Source: an uncultured Lachnospiraceae bacterium
GTDB lineage: Bacteria > Bacillota > Clostridia > Lachnospirales > Lachnospiraceae
DNA: 29,964 nt
Reading direction: 5' to 3'
NCBI GenBank assembly: GCA_946549155.1
Contig: CAMNQN010000004.1
Coordinates: forward strand, 1 to 29,964
Position 1 is the stretch's first letter. The number at the start of each line of letters is the position of its first letter. A model generated the notes under the pieces. It was not told the DNA's origin. It searched no databases and saw only the letters and a list, made by a program, of their open reading frames with translations. The position numbers and the translations under genes were made by a program. Shown here piece after piece: positions 15,165 to 23,291 of this stretch.

Positions 15165-16700
15165 TCAGCACGCCGCATATGCGTCTGTGGCGCCTGTAGC
15201 ATAGTGCATAATCTCATTTTCATTCGTTTTCGCCGTCTCCAGCTCCGCCATAACCTTGCCGTCAAACATCACATACATACGGTCCGTAATGGACAGAAGC
15301 TCTGAGTTCTCACAAGTGGCGTAAATCACGCAGTTTCCGGCTTTGGCGATCTCGTTGATCAGATGGAAAATCTCCTGCTTCGCCCCCACATCCACGCCCT
15401 TGGTGGGCTCGTCAAAAATGTAGACGTCGCAGTCCGCCGCCAGCCATTTTCCCACTGCCACCTTCTGCTGATTTCCGCCGGAGAGGTAAGCCACCTTCTG
15501 GCGGATGGACGGGGTTTTGATGCTCAGGCTTTCCACAAACTTCTGCGCGTTTTTATCCGCCGCCCTGTCATTGACAAAGCTGGCCCTGCAGAAGCTGCCC
15601 AGAGAGGCCGCCGCCAGATTAAAGGTCACCGTCTCCGCCACCAGTACGCCCTCCTTACGCCGTTCCTCCGGGACCAGCGCAATCCGGTTTTTCACCGCGT
15701 CGACAGGCTTGCCGATCTTTAATTCCTTCCCGTTTAACGTGATGGTGCCGGAAGATTTCCGGTAAGCCCCGAAAATGGTCTTGCAAAGCTCCGTCTTTCC
15801 GCCGCCCACCAGGCCGGCCAGCCCCACGATCTCGCCTCTGCGGACGTACAGGCTTACATCCTTCACGCGGCCCTCGTGCTCCGTCAAATGCTCCACCACA
15901 AAGCTCTTCTCCCCGATGTCGCAGATCTCTTTGGGGAAATTCTCCTCAAAGGAGCGGCCCAGCATCTTATCCACGATCTCCTTGGATGTGGTATCCGGGG
16001 TAATGGGCGTGGTATCCACAATCATCCCGCCTCTCATGACGGTATAGCTGTCGCAGATACGCAGCACCTCATGAATCCGGTGTGTAATAAAAATAATCGC
16101 GATATTCTGGGTATCCCGCAGGTGGTTTACCACCCTAAACAGCTCCTCCGTCTCCGTATCGGAAAGGGGGGCCGTAGGTTCGTCCAGAATCAGAAAATTA
16201 CAGGTGTTCTGAATCGCCCGGGCGATCAGTACCATCTGCTTTTGTGCCAGGGAAAGTGAGCTGCAGATACGGCGCACATCAATATCCACGTTCAACCGCT
16301 TCAGAACCTCCTGCGCATCCCGGCGCAGCTTGCCGTAATTCATGAACAGCTTTCCCTTCATATTCATTACTGTGTCGTTAAACATCACATTCTCGGCCAC
16401 CGTCAGGTTCGGGATCAACGCTGTGTCCACCTCCTGATACACGATCTGGATGCCCAGCTTCTTCGCAGCCACCGGCGTGCGCACCTCCACCGCCTGGCCG
16501 TTATAGAGGACGTCACCCGTGTACCCCGGATTCGCCCCTGACAAAACCTTCATCAGTGTGGATTTTCCTGCGCCGTTGGCCCCCATTACCGCGTGGATGG
16601 CGCCGGTGCTGATCTGAAAATCCACATCCGAGAGCGCTTTGACACCGGGAAATTCGATGGAAACTTTTCTTGTCCCTAACGTAATTTTATCTTTTTCCAT
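15165..16700 (-). CDS. RbsA/MglA-type tandem ABC transporter ATPase
   Basis: 511 residues with two ABC modules. Module 1 has Walker A GANGAGKSTLMK near residue 40, signature LSLAQKQMV near 148 and Walker B FLILDEPTAP near 170. Module 2 has a degenerate Walker A GLVGGGKTELCK near 294, signature LSGGNQQKV near 405 and Walker B VYIFDEPTKG near 424. The first signature is LSLAQ rather than LSGGQ and the second Walker A has Val-Gly-Gly-Gly, so the two sites are asymmetric, as in many carbohydrate importers of this class. It powers monosaccharide uptake with the permease 60 bases downstream. Confidence 0.94.
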   Translation of the reverse strand: MEKDKITLGTRKVSIEFPGVKALSDVDFQISTGAIHAVMGANGAGKSTLMKVLSGANPGYTGDVLYNGQAVEVRTPVAAKKLGIQIVYQEVDTALIPNLTVAENVMFNDTVMNMKGKLFMNYGKLRRDAQEVLKRLNVDIDVRRICSSLSLAQKQMVLIARAIQNTCNFLILDEPTAPLSDTETEELFRVVNHLRDTQNIAIIFITHRIHEVLRICDSYTVMRGGMIVDTTPITPDTTSKEIVDKMLGRSFEENFPKEICDIGEKSFVVEHLTEHEGRVKDVSLYVRRGEIVGLAGLVGGGKTELCKTIFGAYRKSSGTITLNGKELKIGKPVDAVKNRIALVPEERRKEGVLVAETVTFNLAAASLGSFCRASFVNDRAADKNAQKFVESLSIKTPSIRQKVAYLSGGNQQKVAVGKWLAADCDVYIFDEPTKGVDVGAKQEIFHLINEIAKAGNCVIYATCENSELLSITDRMYVMFDGKVMAELETAKTNENEIMHYATGATDAYAAC

Positions 16701-16756
16701 AGTTTCCGCTTTCTTCCTTTCTTATCCGAAACCTCTGATGCCCCACCCTGAAAGGA

Positions 16757-16786
16757 GGGGCGTTAAAGCAATCACTCCAACGCCCC
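16757..16786 (-). other. stem-loop between the binding-protein and ATPase genes
   Basis: GGGGCGTT (16757-16764) and AACGCCCC (16779-16786) form a perfect 8-base stem with a 14-base loop in the 162-base gap. There is no T-run after it on the minus strand. This is the usual place for an mRNA-stabilising or attenuating structure that gives more binding protein than membrane components. Confidence 0.6.
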
Positions 16787-16862
16787 ACACTTATCATTTA
16801 GATTTTATGCAGCCGTCTTTCCCGCTGCGCATTTACCGATCAAACAGGGTACGCTATCCGGA

Positions 16863-18014
16863 TTAGTGTCCCAGCAGAGCCTCCATCCAATCACAGGTGG
16901 GCATCCAGTCAACGTCAGAGTAGCTCTCATCCGCAACCTCTGCCAGATTCTCAATGGTAATACCCTCTTTAGAGGTAACCTGTTCCTGCGTGATGATAGA
17001 GGACGGAATCTCCATCCATGCTCCGATATCACCATAGTAGCAGGAAGCCGCTTCGATGTCTGCGTACTGATCCGCCATCTCCAGGGCCAGTACACGGCAG
17101 GCAAATTCGCCGTTGGAGGTCCAGTTCGTGGTGGCACAGGCCTTCCACTGAGAGCCTTCCTCCTGCATGAACTGAATATCCTCGTTACAAATATCTACCG
17201 ATACCATGGGGATCTGACGACCATTCTCACTCAGAGCCTGATATACGCCCTGTGCATAGGCGTCGTAGCAGCACCAGATGCCGTCGATTTCATCGTCGGA
17301 GTATTTCGCCAGAGTAGCGGCGGTAACGTCACGCATGGAAGAGGTGGCATTCTGATCGTCGGTGGGAGCGATACGCTCTACATTCACAATCTTGCCCTCG
17401 TCCAGATAAGGCTGATAACCAACCTGACGGCGGTCAAAGGGGCTGTTGTATCCTGCGCCCTGCTGTACCTGAAGGATGTTCAGCGGCTCGCCCGCCTCCA
17501 CCTTCTCAGCGTTCTCCGGAAGGGCCATCAGAGCTTCTACCAGACCGGCCGCAAAGCCTGCGTCCTGCTGGAAGAACTGGGTAACGCCGTCGATCTTGGC
17601 GACTTCGCCGTTCTCATCCTTAAACGGGGTATCGAAGGTGGCGATCTTCAGATCCGGATATTTCTCCAGGATTCCTTTCAGGAAGCCCCACGCGTACTCC
17701 TGTCCGCCGTGGGATACCATCAGTCCGTCGTAGCCGGCGGCCGCGCAGGTCTCGATACGGGTCTGCCACTCTTCCGCGTTATCGGAACAGAAGAAGGTAT
17801 CCGCCGTCATACCCAGCTTCTCGGCAGTCTCGGTAAAGGAGTCAGACCACATCTGGAAAATCGTGGCCGGGCTCATCAGCATGATGTATGCGATCTTCTT
17901 GCCCGCTACCGGTGATTCCACAGCCGCCTCATCCGCGTAAGCGGCTCCGCCGGCGGCCAGGCTGAACGTCATCGCTGCTGCCAGTGCCAATGATACTACT
18001 TTTCTCAATTTCAT
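16863..18014 (-). CDS. periplasmic-binding-protein-family sugar-binding protein of the ABC importer
   Basis: 383 residues, type I periplasmic binding fold (Peripla_BP_4-like): KKIAYIMLMSPATIFQMWSDSF, YDGLMVSHGGQEYAW, VTQFFQQDAGFAAGL and IDGIWCCYDAYAQGVYQAL. Trp and Tyr residues in these loops may line a sugar site. The N-terminus (MKLRKVVSLALAAAMTFSLA) is a signal peptide, but the lipobox Cys expected in a Gram-positive binding protein is absent; the sequence is LAAGGAAYADEAA, suggesting cleavage after AYA. How it is held at the cell surface is unclear. AAGGAGG precedes the ATG. It is first in the uptake operon, with its own promoter upstream. Confidence 0.9.
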   Translation of the reverse strand: MKLRKVVSLALAAAMTFSLAAGGAAYADEAAVESPVAGKKIAYIMLMSPATIFQMWSDSFTETAEKLGMTADTFFCSDNAEEWQTRIETCAAAGYDGLMVSHGGQEYAWGFLKGILEKYPDLKIATFDTPFKDENGEVAKIDGVTQFFQQDAGFAAGLVEALMALPENAEKVEAGEPLNILQVQQGAGYNSPFDRRQVGYQPYLDEGKIVNVERIAPTDDQNATSSMRDVTAATLAKYSDDEIDGIWCCYDAYAQGVYQALSENGRQIPMVSVDICNEDIQFMQEEGSQWKACATTNWTSNGEFACRVLALEMADQYADIEAASCYYGDIGAWMEIPSSIITQEQVTSKEGITIENLAEVADESYSDVDWMPTCDWMEALLGH

Positions 18015-18038
18015 AGTAAAACCTCCTTATATATTTTC

Positions 18039-18054
18039 GCTAAACTATGTTAGC
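18039..18054. promoter_or_regulatory. palindromic operator candidate upstream of the uptake operon
   Basis: GCTAA and TTAGC arms separated by 6 bases, 25 bases upstream of the binding-protein ATG and just after the predicted transcription start. Position and symmetry suit a repressor such as the local DeoR-family protein, but no second copy was found to confirm it. Confidence 0.35.
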
Positions 18055-18066
18055 TTTTATGGCTCT

Positions 18067-18095
18067 AATTTAGCATATTTTCCCATTTTTGTAAA
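18067..18095 (-). promoter_or_regulatory. candidate promoter of the ABC-mtnK-mtnA operon
   Basis: On the minus strand TTTACA (18095-18090), a 17-base spacer and TAAATT (18072-18067), in a strongly AT-rich 200-base stretch. The leader would be about 45 bases. It lies downstream of the dhaL terminator, so this operon is independently transcribed. Confidence 0.5.
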
Positions 18096-18217
18096 CATAA
18101 ATTTGGAGTTTTTTTGTTTTTTTTATTTTTACATTGTTTTTTATATGATTTTCTGTAATTTCATTACAAAATTAACAAATTTAAGGAAAAACAGGGCAAA
18201 AACAGAAATAAAAGATT

Positions 18218-18263
18218 AAAAAGCTGCCGCTGACCCGAAAGGCTCTTTCGTGTCAGCGGCAGC
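18218..18263 (-). terminator. strong intrinsic terminator after dhaL
   Basis: A perfect 12-base stem (GCTGCCGCTGAC at 18223-18234, complement at 18252-18263) carries an inner CGAAAG/CTTTCG stem. It is followed on the minus strand by TTTTT. It ends the transketolase-dhaK-dhaL transcription unit 17 bases after the dhaL stop. Confidence 0.9.
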
Positions 18264-18279
18264 TCATCTTCTGTATCCC

Positions 18280-18930
18280 CTAGCTGTTCAGGATATAGTT
18301 GCTCAGGCCCAATATCTTATAATATCCGGCCACCGCGCCCTGATCCGCCACCCCTTTGCTCTTTTCGGCGTGCACCGCCGCCTTGCCGAATACAGGGACC
18401 ATGTCCCTGGTCGCTTCCACGCCTTTTTGCGCCGCCTCCAGCGCTGCCCTGATTACCGTTTCCAGGGAGACGGCGGGATCAGCGGCGGCGGCTTCCGCCG
18501 CCTGGCTGGCCGGAAGGATCGCATCGTAGATGGTGCGCTGTCCGGCCTCACATTTGCCCCGTTTCCGGATACCGGCGGCGAACCCCTTCAAGTAGGCGGC
18601 CAGGGCCGCCCCGTCCAGTTCACACCTGCCCTTTAAGGCTTTTCCGCCCTCCATCACCCCGGTTGACATGAGAAAGCCCATGGTGGAGGGTACCAGGGAG
18701 GACATTTTCATGCCGGCCTTCATCAGCATTTTGCCGATGTCTCCGGCGGCCCCCTCCGCCTCTGCCCGCATCAGATCCGGCAGCGCGGCATAGCCCTTGC
18801 TCATGGTCAGGCCCAGATCACCGTCTCCCAGCTTTGCGTCCATCTCGCAGAGCTCCTCCTTCTTTTCCACAAACAGCGCTCCCACAGCTTCGAACAGCTC
18901 CGGAACTTGTTCAAATAAAATTTTTTCCAT
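18280..18930 (-). CDS. dhaL: DhaL-like subunit of a dihydroxyacetone/ketose kinase
   Basis: 216 residues. The nucleotide-Mg site DAKLGDGDLGLTM is at residues 31-43 (Asp31, Asp36, Asp38), with SSLVPSTMGFLMSTG near 77, GQRTIYDAILPA near 129 and ADQGAVAGY near the end, all matching the DhaL family. With DhaK it phosphorylates dihydroxyacetone or a related ketose such as erythrulose. No phosphotransferase subunit DhaM is present here, so whether it is PTS- or ATP-dependent is open. AAGGAG precedes the ATG; it follows dhaK by 12 bases and is closed by a strong terminator. Confidence 0.92.
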   Translation of the reverse strand: MEKILFEQVPELFEAVGALFVEKKEELCEMDAKLGDGDLGLTMSKGYAALPDLMRAEAEGAAGDIGKMLMKAGMKMSSLVPSTMGFLMSTGVMEGGKALKGRCELDGAALAAYLKGFAAGIRKRGKCEAGQRTIYDAILPASQAAEAAAADPAVSLETVIRAALEAAQKGVEATRDMVPVFGKAAVHAEKSKGVADQGAVAGYYKILGLSNYILNS

Positions 18931-18942
18931 GATATGTTCTCC

Positions 18943-19935
18943 TTATTTCTGGCAGATAAAGGGGGTATTTACCGGATAATCCAGATATCCCTTCAGTTCC
19001 TCATTCAGCCTGCAGACGGAGATGGAGGCGCCGGCCATCTCCATGGAGGTGGCGTATTCGCCCACTATCGTCCTGTAGATGCCAATGCCCCTGGATTTCA
19101 GAAGCTCTGTCACATCATTGGAAAGAATGTAGAGCTCCTCCACGGAGGTGGCGCCCAGGCCGTTGATCAGCAGGGCCACTTCCCCATCCGGGGCCACCGG
19201 CATATCCTTCAGCAGCGTATCCAGGGATTCCTCCGCGATTTCCCGGGAGGTCTTCAGCGGTCCGTTCCACACGCCCGGCTCACCGTGGATGCCCATCCCC
19301 ATGGCCATCTCGTTCTCCTTCAGTTCAAAGTTGGGATGCCCCACCTCCGGAATGATGCAGGGAGTCAGGGCAAAGCCCACCGTGCGGGTGTTGTCCTTGG
19401 CCAATTGGGCCGCCGCCAGAACCGCGTCCAGATCGCCGCCCTGATCCGCCTTCGCTCCCGCCGCCTTGAACATAAAATAGATGCCCGCAACGCCCCGGCG
19501 GGTATCCGGATTGGCATGGGAATTGACATCATCGGCCCCCACAATGCTCCTGCACTCTATATCATCCATGTCGCACAGATCCGTGGCCATATCAAAGGTC
19601 ATAATATCGCCGGTATAGTTTCCGTAAAGGTACAGCACGCCCGCCCCCGCTTCCACTTCCTTCGCGATATTGTAAATCTGCTCCGGAGAGGGGGACTGGA
19701 ACACGCCGCCCACCCCGCAGCCGTCAATCAGGCCGTCGCCCACATAGCCCAAAAACAGCGGCAGATGTCCGGTACCCCCGCCGGTGATGATGGCCACCTT
19801 GCCCGGCTTCTTGTCGGCCCTGCAATAGCAGCGCAGGTCGCCGCCCGCATATTTTACCTGATCCCCGTGGGCTGCGTAAATCCCCTTAAGCATATCCTCC
19901 ACATAGGTTTCCGGTGCGTTGATAATCTTTTTCAT
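18943..19935 (-). CDS. dhaK: DhaK-like subunit of a dihydroxyacetone/ketose kinase
   Basis: 330 residues, slightly shorter than E. coli DhaK (356). It has GGGTGHLP (residues 52-59), YGNYTGDIMTFDMA with Asp109, and MGMGIHGEPGV with His217, the residue that binds the substrate carbonyl covalently. It would bind dihydroxyacetone, or a larger ketose such as erythrulose or the branched apulose, as a hemiaminal for phosphorylation by DhaL. Co-transcription with a split transketolase suggests a pentose or ketose route rather than glycerol fermentation. GGAGG lies just before the ATG. Confidence 0.92.
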   Translation of the reverse strand: MKKIINAPETYVEDMLKGIYAAHGDQVKYAGGDLRCYCRADKKPGKVAIITGGGTGHLPLFLGYVGDGLIDGCGVGGVFQSPSPEQIYNIAKEVEAGAGVLYLYGNYTGDIMTFDMATDLCDMDDIECRSIVGADDVNSHANPDTRRGVAGIYFMFKAAGAKADQGGDLDAVLAAAQLAKDNTRTVGFALTPCIIPEVGHPNFELKENEMAMGMGIHGEPGVWNGPLKTSREIAEESLDTLLKDMPVAPDGEVALLINGLGATSVEELYILSNDVTELLKSRGIGIYRTIVGEYATSMEMAGASISVCRLNEELKGYLDYPVNTPFICQK

Positions 19936-19984
19936 TGATCTTTCCTCCTATATAGTATTATTTTGAGCAGGTTCATGCCTTATC

Positions 19985-20521
19985 CTAAAGACGGACCATA
20001 CCGGCCCCAATCCTTCCGGCCTGCCGGCACGGCAGGTACACAGACAGCGCCAGCGCCGCCACCCACACAAGCATCAGTGCGTCCGAAGGCTCATAGCCCA
20101 GATACAGGGAGACATCGATGTAAAAAAAGCAGACCGCCGTCTCCAGCTCCAAAAGCAGCGCGGACAGCTTCAGCAAAGTCCCCTCCGTCCTGATCATGCC
20201 CGCCTTCACCCGCACAGGCAGCCGCCACATTTCCAGCGGCAGATACCGGCAAGCCAGCCGAAAGCCCAGGGCAATCACCCAGGATACCAGCGGGAAAATC
20301 AGATAGATCAGGCGGTATTCGCCGCCAGGTCCATGCCCGCTCTCCCTTCCCTGCGCCCCCGTCATCACCGCATAGACGGCGAAAACCATCATGGCCGCCT
20401 GCACCGCCAGAGACAACACCGATAAAACACGGTTTGCAGGCGTAGGCGGGATATCCCGCAGCTTTCCCTTTTTCTCCGGCGGGTGAAATATCTTTTTCTT
20501 TTTTCTTGTACTGTTCGACAT
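19985..20521 (-). CDS. small membrane protein with a basic N-terminus, unknown function
   Basis: 178 residues from the ATG at 20521. The reading frame is open back to about 20617, but neither start has a strong ribosome site. A Lys/Arg-rich cytoplasmic N-terminus (TRKKKKIFHPPEKKGK) precedes four hydrophobic segments: VLSVLSLAVQAAMMVFAVYAV, YLIFPLVSWVIALGFRL, a longer segment around LLKLSALLLELETAVCFFY and LMLVWVAALALSVYL. I do not recognise the family. It lies between the split transketolase and dhaK on the same strand, but whether it belongs to that pathway is not shown. Confidence 0.6.
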   Translation of the reverse strand: MSNSTRKKKKIFHPPEKKGKLRDIPPTPANRVLSVLSLAVQAAMMVFAVYAVMTGAQGRESGHGPGGEYRLIYLIFPLVSWVIALGFRLACRYLPLEMWRLPVRVKAGMIRTEGTLLKLSALLLELETAVCFFYIDVSLYLGYEPSDALMLVWVAALALSVYLPCRQAGRIGAGMVRL

Positions 20522-20648
20522 AGCCTCTATAGGTCCCTCTTTCCAGATTTTAGGGAAATCCTTATGCCATCCGGCCCGGTCGGGCTCCGTAAACCGGAGC
20601 ATCCTCACCCGCTTCAAACCGCTGCAGCCCGGTTCAGTCTTTCGAAAG

Positions 20649-20699
20649 CCAGAGCACTGCCCGGCCCGTCTGCCACAAACCAGAGCACTACCCGGCCCG
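20649..20699. repeat. short tandem repeat between the transketolase and membrane-protein genes
   Basis: CCAGAGCACTRCCCGGCCCG occurs twice (20649-20668 and 20680-20699), period 31. A related CCCGGTTCAG(T/A)CTT string flanks it on both sides, the right copy reaching into the stop of the transketolase gene. It is non-coding and looks like local slippage duplication. Confidence 0.6.
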
Positions 20700-20701
20700 G
20701 T

Positions 20702-21682
20702 TCAGACTTCCAGAAAATCCACAAAATTTTCTTTCTCCAGCTCCTCCTCCGCGATTTTCAGGCTGCTTCCCGTCAGCTCCTCCACACCGCGAATCAAGCT
20801 CATGGCATCAATCCCGTATTTTTTCATCAGATACATTTTGGATGCGCCGTGGGTATAACCCGGCAGTCCGATGCGGATCAGCCGTTTTCCGATGCCGTTC
20901 TCCGCCAGCACCTCCGCCACCGCACTTCCCAGTCCTCCGGTGACGTAATGATTTTCCATGGTAATCACGCCGTATTTGCATTTTTTCAGCGCCTTCAGGA
21001 TTGCCGGATCCGTGAAGGGCTTCAGCGTGGACACGTGCATGTGCTGTACAGAAACCCCGTGCCGCTCCAGCACCGCCGTGGCCCGCAGCGCCTCCTCCGT
21101 ACAGATACTGGAGGATAGAATCAGCACATCGCTTCCCTGCCGCAACACCCTGGCCCGGTTAAACTGCATGGGCTCACCGGCCGGGAACAGCCGGGGCACC
21201 TCCTTGCGCAGCATCCGGATAAATACCGGACCATTGTACGCATAGGCCAGATCCAGCACGCCCTCAATCTCCGTGGCATCACCCACGTCAAAAATCGCCA
21301 TGTTGGGAACCGTGCGCAGGACGCCCACGTCATTGTTGGACTGATGGGTGACGCCTCCGGGAGTCGTGATGCCGGGCACAAATCCCACAAAAACCACCGG
21401 GAGATTCGGGTAAGCCACACTCATCTCCAGCTGATCCAGAATTCTCCGGTACAAAAACACGGAGAAGGTATGGATAAACGGACGGTATCCCTCTCTGGCC
21501 AGTCCGGCGGCCCAGGAGCACATATTCTGCTCCGCAATGCCCATGGTCAGGTATCGTTCCGGATAGACCGCCCGAAACTTTTTCACCTCGCAGGAGGAAC
21601 CCAGATCCGCGGACAGCACCAGCACCTCCGGATGCTCAGAGGCAAACCGGAGCATATTTTTTTCATGCGTATTCCTTTCCAT
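20702..21682 (-). CDS. transketolase, C-terminal half (split enzyme)
   Basis: 326 residues from the ATG at 21682; earlier in-frame ATGs exist, but the family start (ERNTHEKNMLRFASEHPEVL) follows this one. It has the pyrimidine-binding domain (LSADLGSSCEVKKF; TMGIAEQNMCSWAAGLAREGYRPFIHTF, with the conserved Glu of the ThDP activation site) and the C-terminal domain (SSSICTEEALRATAVL; ITMENHYVTGGLGSAVAEVL). With the N-terminal half it transfers a two-carbon ketol group between sugar phosphates. Split transketolases of this kind serve dedicated sugar pathways, for example apulose-4-phosphate transketolase. The start overlaps the 3' end of the N-half gene, so translation is coupled. Confidence 0.88.
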   Translation of the reverse strand: MERNTHEKNMLRFASEHPEVLVLSADLGSSCEVKKFRAVYPERYLTMGIAEQNMCSWAAGLAREGYRPFIHTFSVFLYRRILDQLEMSVAYPNLPVVFVGFVPGITTPGGVTHQSNNDVGVLRTVPNMAIFDVGDATEIEGVLDLAYAYNGPVFIRMLRKEVPRLFPAGEPMQFNRARVLRQGSDVLILSSSICTEEALRATAVLERHGVSVQHMHVSTLKPFTDPAILKALKKCKYGVITMENHYVTGGLGSAVAEVLAENGIGKRLIRIGLPGYTHGASKMYLMKKYGIDAMSLIRGVEELTGSSLKIAEEELEKENFVDFLEV

Positions 21683-22604
21683 CTTCACCGGCATTCTCCC
21701 CCATCTCGTCATAGATTTTCTGATATTTCGGCCGCTCCGTCTCAGAAATACGGATAAAATGCAGATAGGGCCACCGCTTCTTAAGGGGCGGGATCCCGGT
21801 GTAGCCCTTCGTCCGGCAGATCACCGCCAGAGGCTGTCCCGGATGTCTGGTGCCGCAGGCCTGCGCCACCGCCTCAATATCGTGCCCGTCACAGACAACA
21901 CAGGCCGCCCCAAAGGAAGCGAACCTGGCTTCCAGAGGCTCCAGGAGCGTCTGATCCCGGATGGCACCCTCCACCTGCTGGCCGTTGGCGTCGATCACCA
22001 TGATAAAATTATCCAGTTTATAATAGGAAGCGGTCTGCACGCACTCCCAGGTCTGTCCCTCCTGAAGCTCTCCGTCCCCCATCAGACAGTAGACCAGTCC
22101 CGTATCGCCTTTCCACTTTCTGGCCTGGGCGGTACCCGCCGCAATGGACACGGTCTGCCCCAGAGAACCGGCGGTATTCTCAAATCCGGGAGAATGCTCG
22201 GCCCCGATCATCTCCATATTCCAGCCATCCACATTAAACTTCTCCAGCGCCCCGGGACTCAGCCGTCCTGTGGCCGCCAGCGCGCAGTAGATCACAGAGG
22301 CATAGTGACAGCAGGAGACGAAAAAGCGATCCTTATCCGGCGCCGGAATCCCATGGTAGGCGCTGCCCCTGGGGTAATCCATATTGTCCGGTCCCGGCAC
22401 CCCCGGGAAGGGAATGGCATCCCACAGCCCGGCGGAGGGTCCCAGATTCAGGATTCTGGTATAGAGCGCCGCGATAATCTCCGCGGAAGAACAGGCCTGG
22501 GCCAGGTAACAGCCGCCTGTTTTCAGGGCAATCCCAAGGATCTGCCTGCGGATACTGTCCGCGATTCCCTGCACTTCCTCCCGTGTATAAATTTTCTCAG
22601 ACAT
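21663..22604 (-). CDS. transketolase, N-terminal half (split enzyme)
   Basis: 313 residues. ThDP diphosphate-binding motif MGDGELQEGQTWECVQTA near 175-192 ends in the FIMVIDANGQQ segment, and AEHSPGFENTAGSLGQTVSIAAGTA carries the conserved Gly-Ser-Leu-Gly-Gln. An insertion around GPSAGLWDAIPFPGVPGPDN (about 54-75) is unusual compared with short split transketolases as I know them. AGAGGAG lies 8 bases before the ATG. It is the first gene of the transketolase-dhaKL unit and is divergent from the mutarotase gene. Confidence 0.88.
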   Translation of the reverse strand: MSEKIYTREEVQGIADSIRRQILGIALKTGGCYLAQACSSAEIIAALYTRILNLGPSAGLWDAIPFPGVPGPDNMDYPRGSAYHGIPAPDKDRFFVSCCHYASVIYCALAATGRLSPGALEKFNVDGWNMEMIGAEHSPGFENTAGSLGQTVSIAAGTAQARKWKGDTGLVYCLMGDGELQEGQTWECVQTASYYKLDNFIMVIDANGQQVEGAIRDQTLLEPLEARFASFGAACVVCDGHDIEAVAQACGTRHPGQPLAVICRTKGYTGIPPLKKRWPYLHFIRISETERPKYQKIYDEMGENAGEDGKEYA

Positions 22605-22804
22605 AATAGCTTCTCCTCTTTTCCTATTTTGAGTGCATTGTCCGGTGCTTTTTTGCTCTTATTTTGTGCAAAACGCCTAATTTCATTTTCAGTCTATCAT
22701 AATATCAGAAATAATACAATAAAAAATCACATTTTCTCACTTGATTTTTATTCTTTTGTGTAGTACAGTCAGATTATCAGACAAACAGAAAGGAGCGTAT
22801 GAAT
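22605..22804. promoter_or_regulatory. divergent AT-rich control region
   Basis: Two hundred bases between the divergent transketolase and mutarotase starts, AT-rich at 22680-22760. It must hold promoters for both directions. Several -10-like strings are visible, but no -35/-10 pair is good enough to name. Confidence 0.5.
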
Positions 22805-23242
22805 ATGTTAAAAGGAATCCCTCCCGTACTGTCCCCGAAGCTTTTGAAAGTGCTGGCAGAAATGGGACATGGAGACAGAATTGTGATCGGAGACGCGAAC
22901 TTTGCCGCAGCCTCCATGGCGAAAGGCGGCATCCTGATTCGCTGCGATGGCATCCGCGCCACAGAGATCATGGACGCGATCCTCACCCTGCTGCCCCTGG
23001 ACGACTTCATCGATCACCCGGTCACCCTCATGAATAAGGAACCAAAGCACGCCCATCTGGAATGCCCCATCTGGGACGAGTTTAAAGGGATCGTAGCCAC
23101 CCACGACCCCCGGGGAGCCGACGCCTGCACCATGGTTTCCCGCCAGGAGTTCTACGCCATGGCAAAAGAAGCCTACGCGGTGGTGGCCACCACAGAGACC
23201 GCTTTTTATGCCTGCAGTATTTTGCAGAAGGGGTGCCTGTAG
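22805..23242 (+). CDS. RbsD/FucU-family sugar mutarotase
   Basis: 145 residues from the ATG at 22805, which lies 9 bases after AAAGGAG; an ATG two codons earlier is only 3 bases from that site. The protein reads MLKGIPPVLSPKLLKVLAEMGHGDRIVIGDANF (His of the GHGD motif) and ends RQEFYAMAKEAYAVVATTETAFYACSILQKG, the FucU signature. The family speeds alpha/beta anomer exchange or pyran/furan exchange of free monosaccharides. It suggests that a free sugar, not a phosphate, is the input to this locus. It is divergent from the transketolase unit and ends at a bidirectional terminator. Confidence 0.9.
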   Translation: MLKGIPPVLSPKLLKVLAEMGHGDRIVIGDANFAAASMAKGGILIRCDGIRATEIMDAILTLLPLDDFIDHPVTLMNKEPKHAHLECPIWDEFKGIVATHDPRGADACTMVSRQEFYAMAKEAYAVVATTETAFYACSILQKGCL

Positions 23243-23291
23243 GCCCCAGAGGGCAAAGGGACACCGGTCCAACAGCATATCTCTGCTATAA

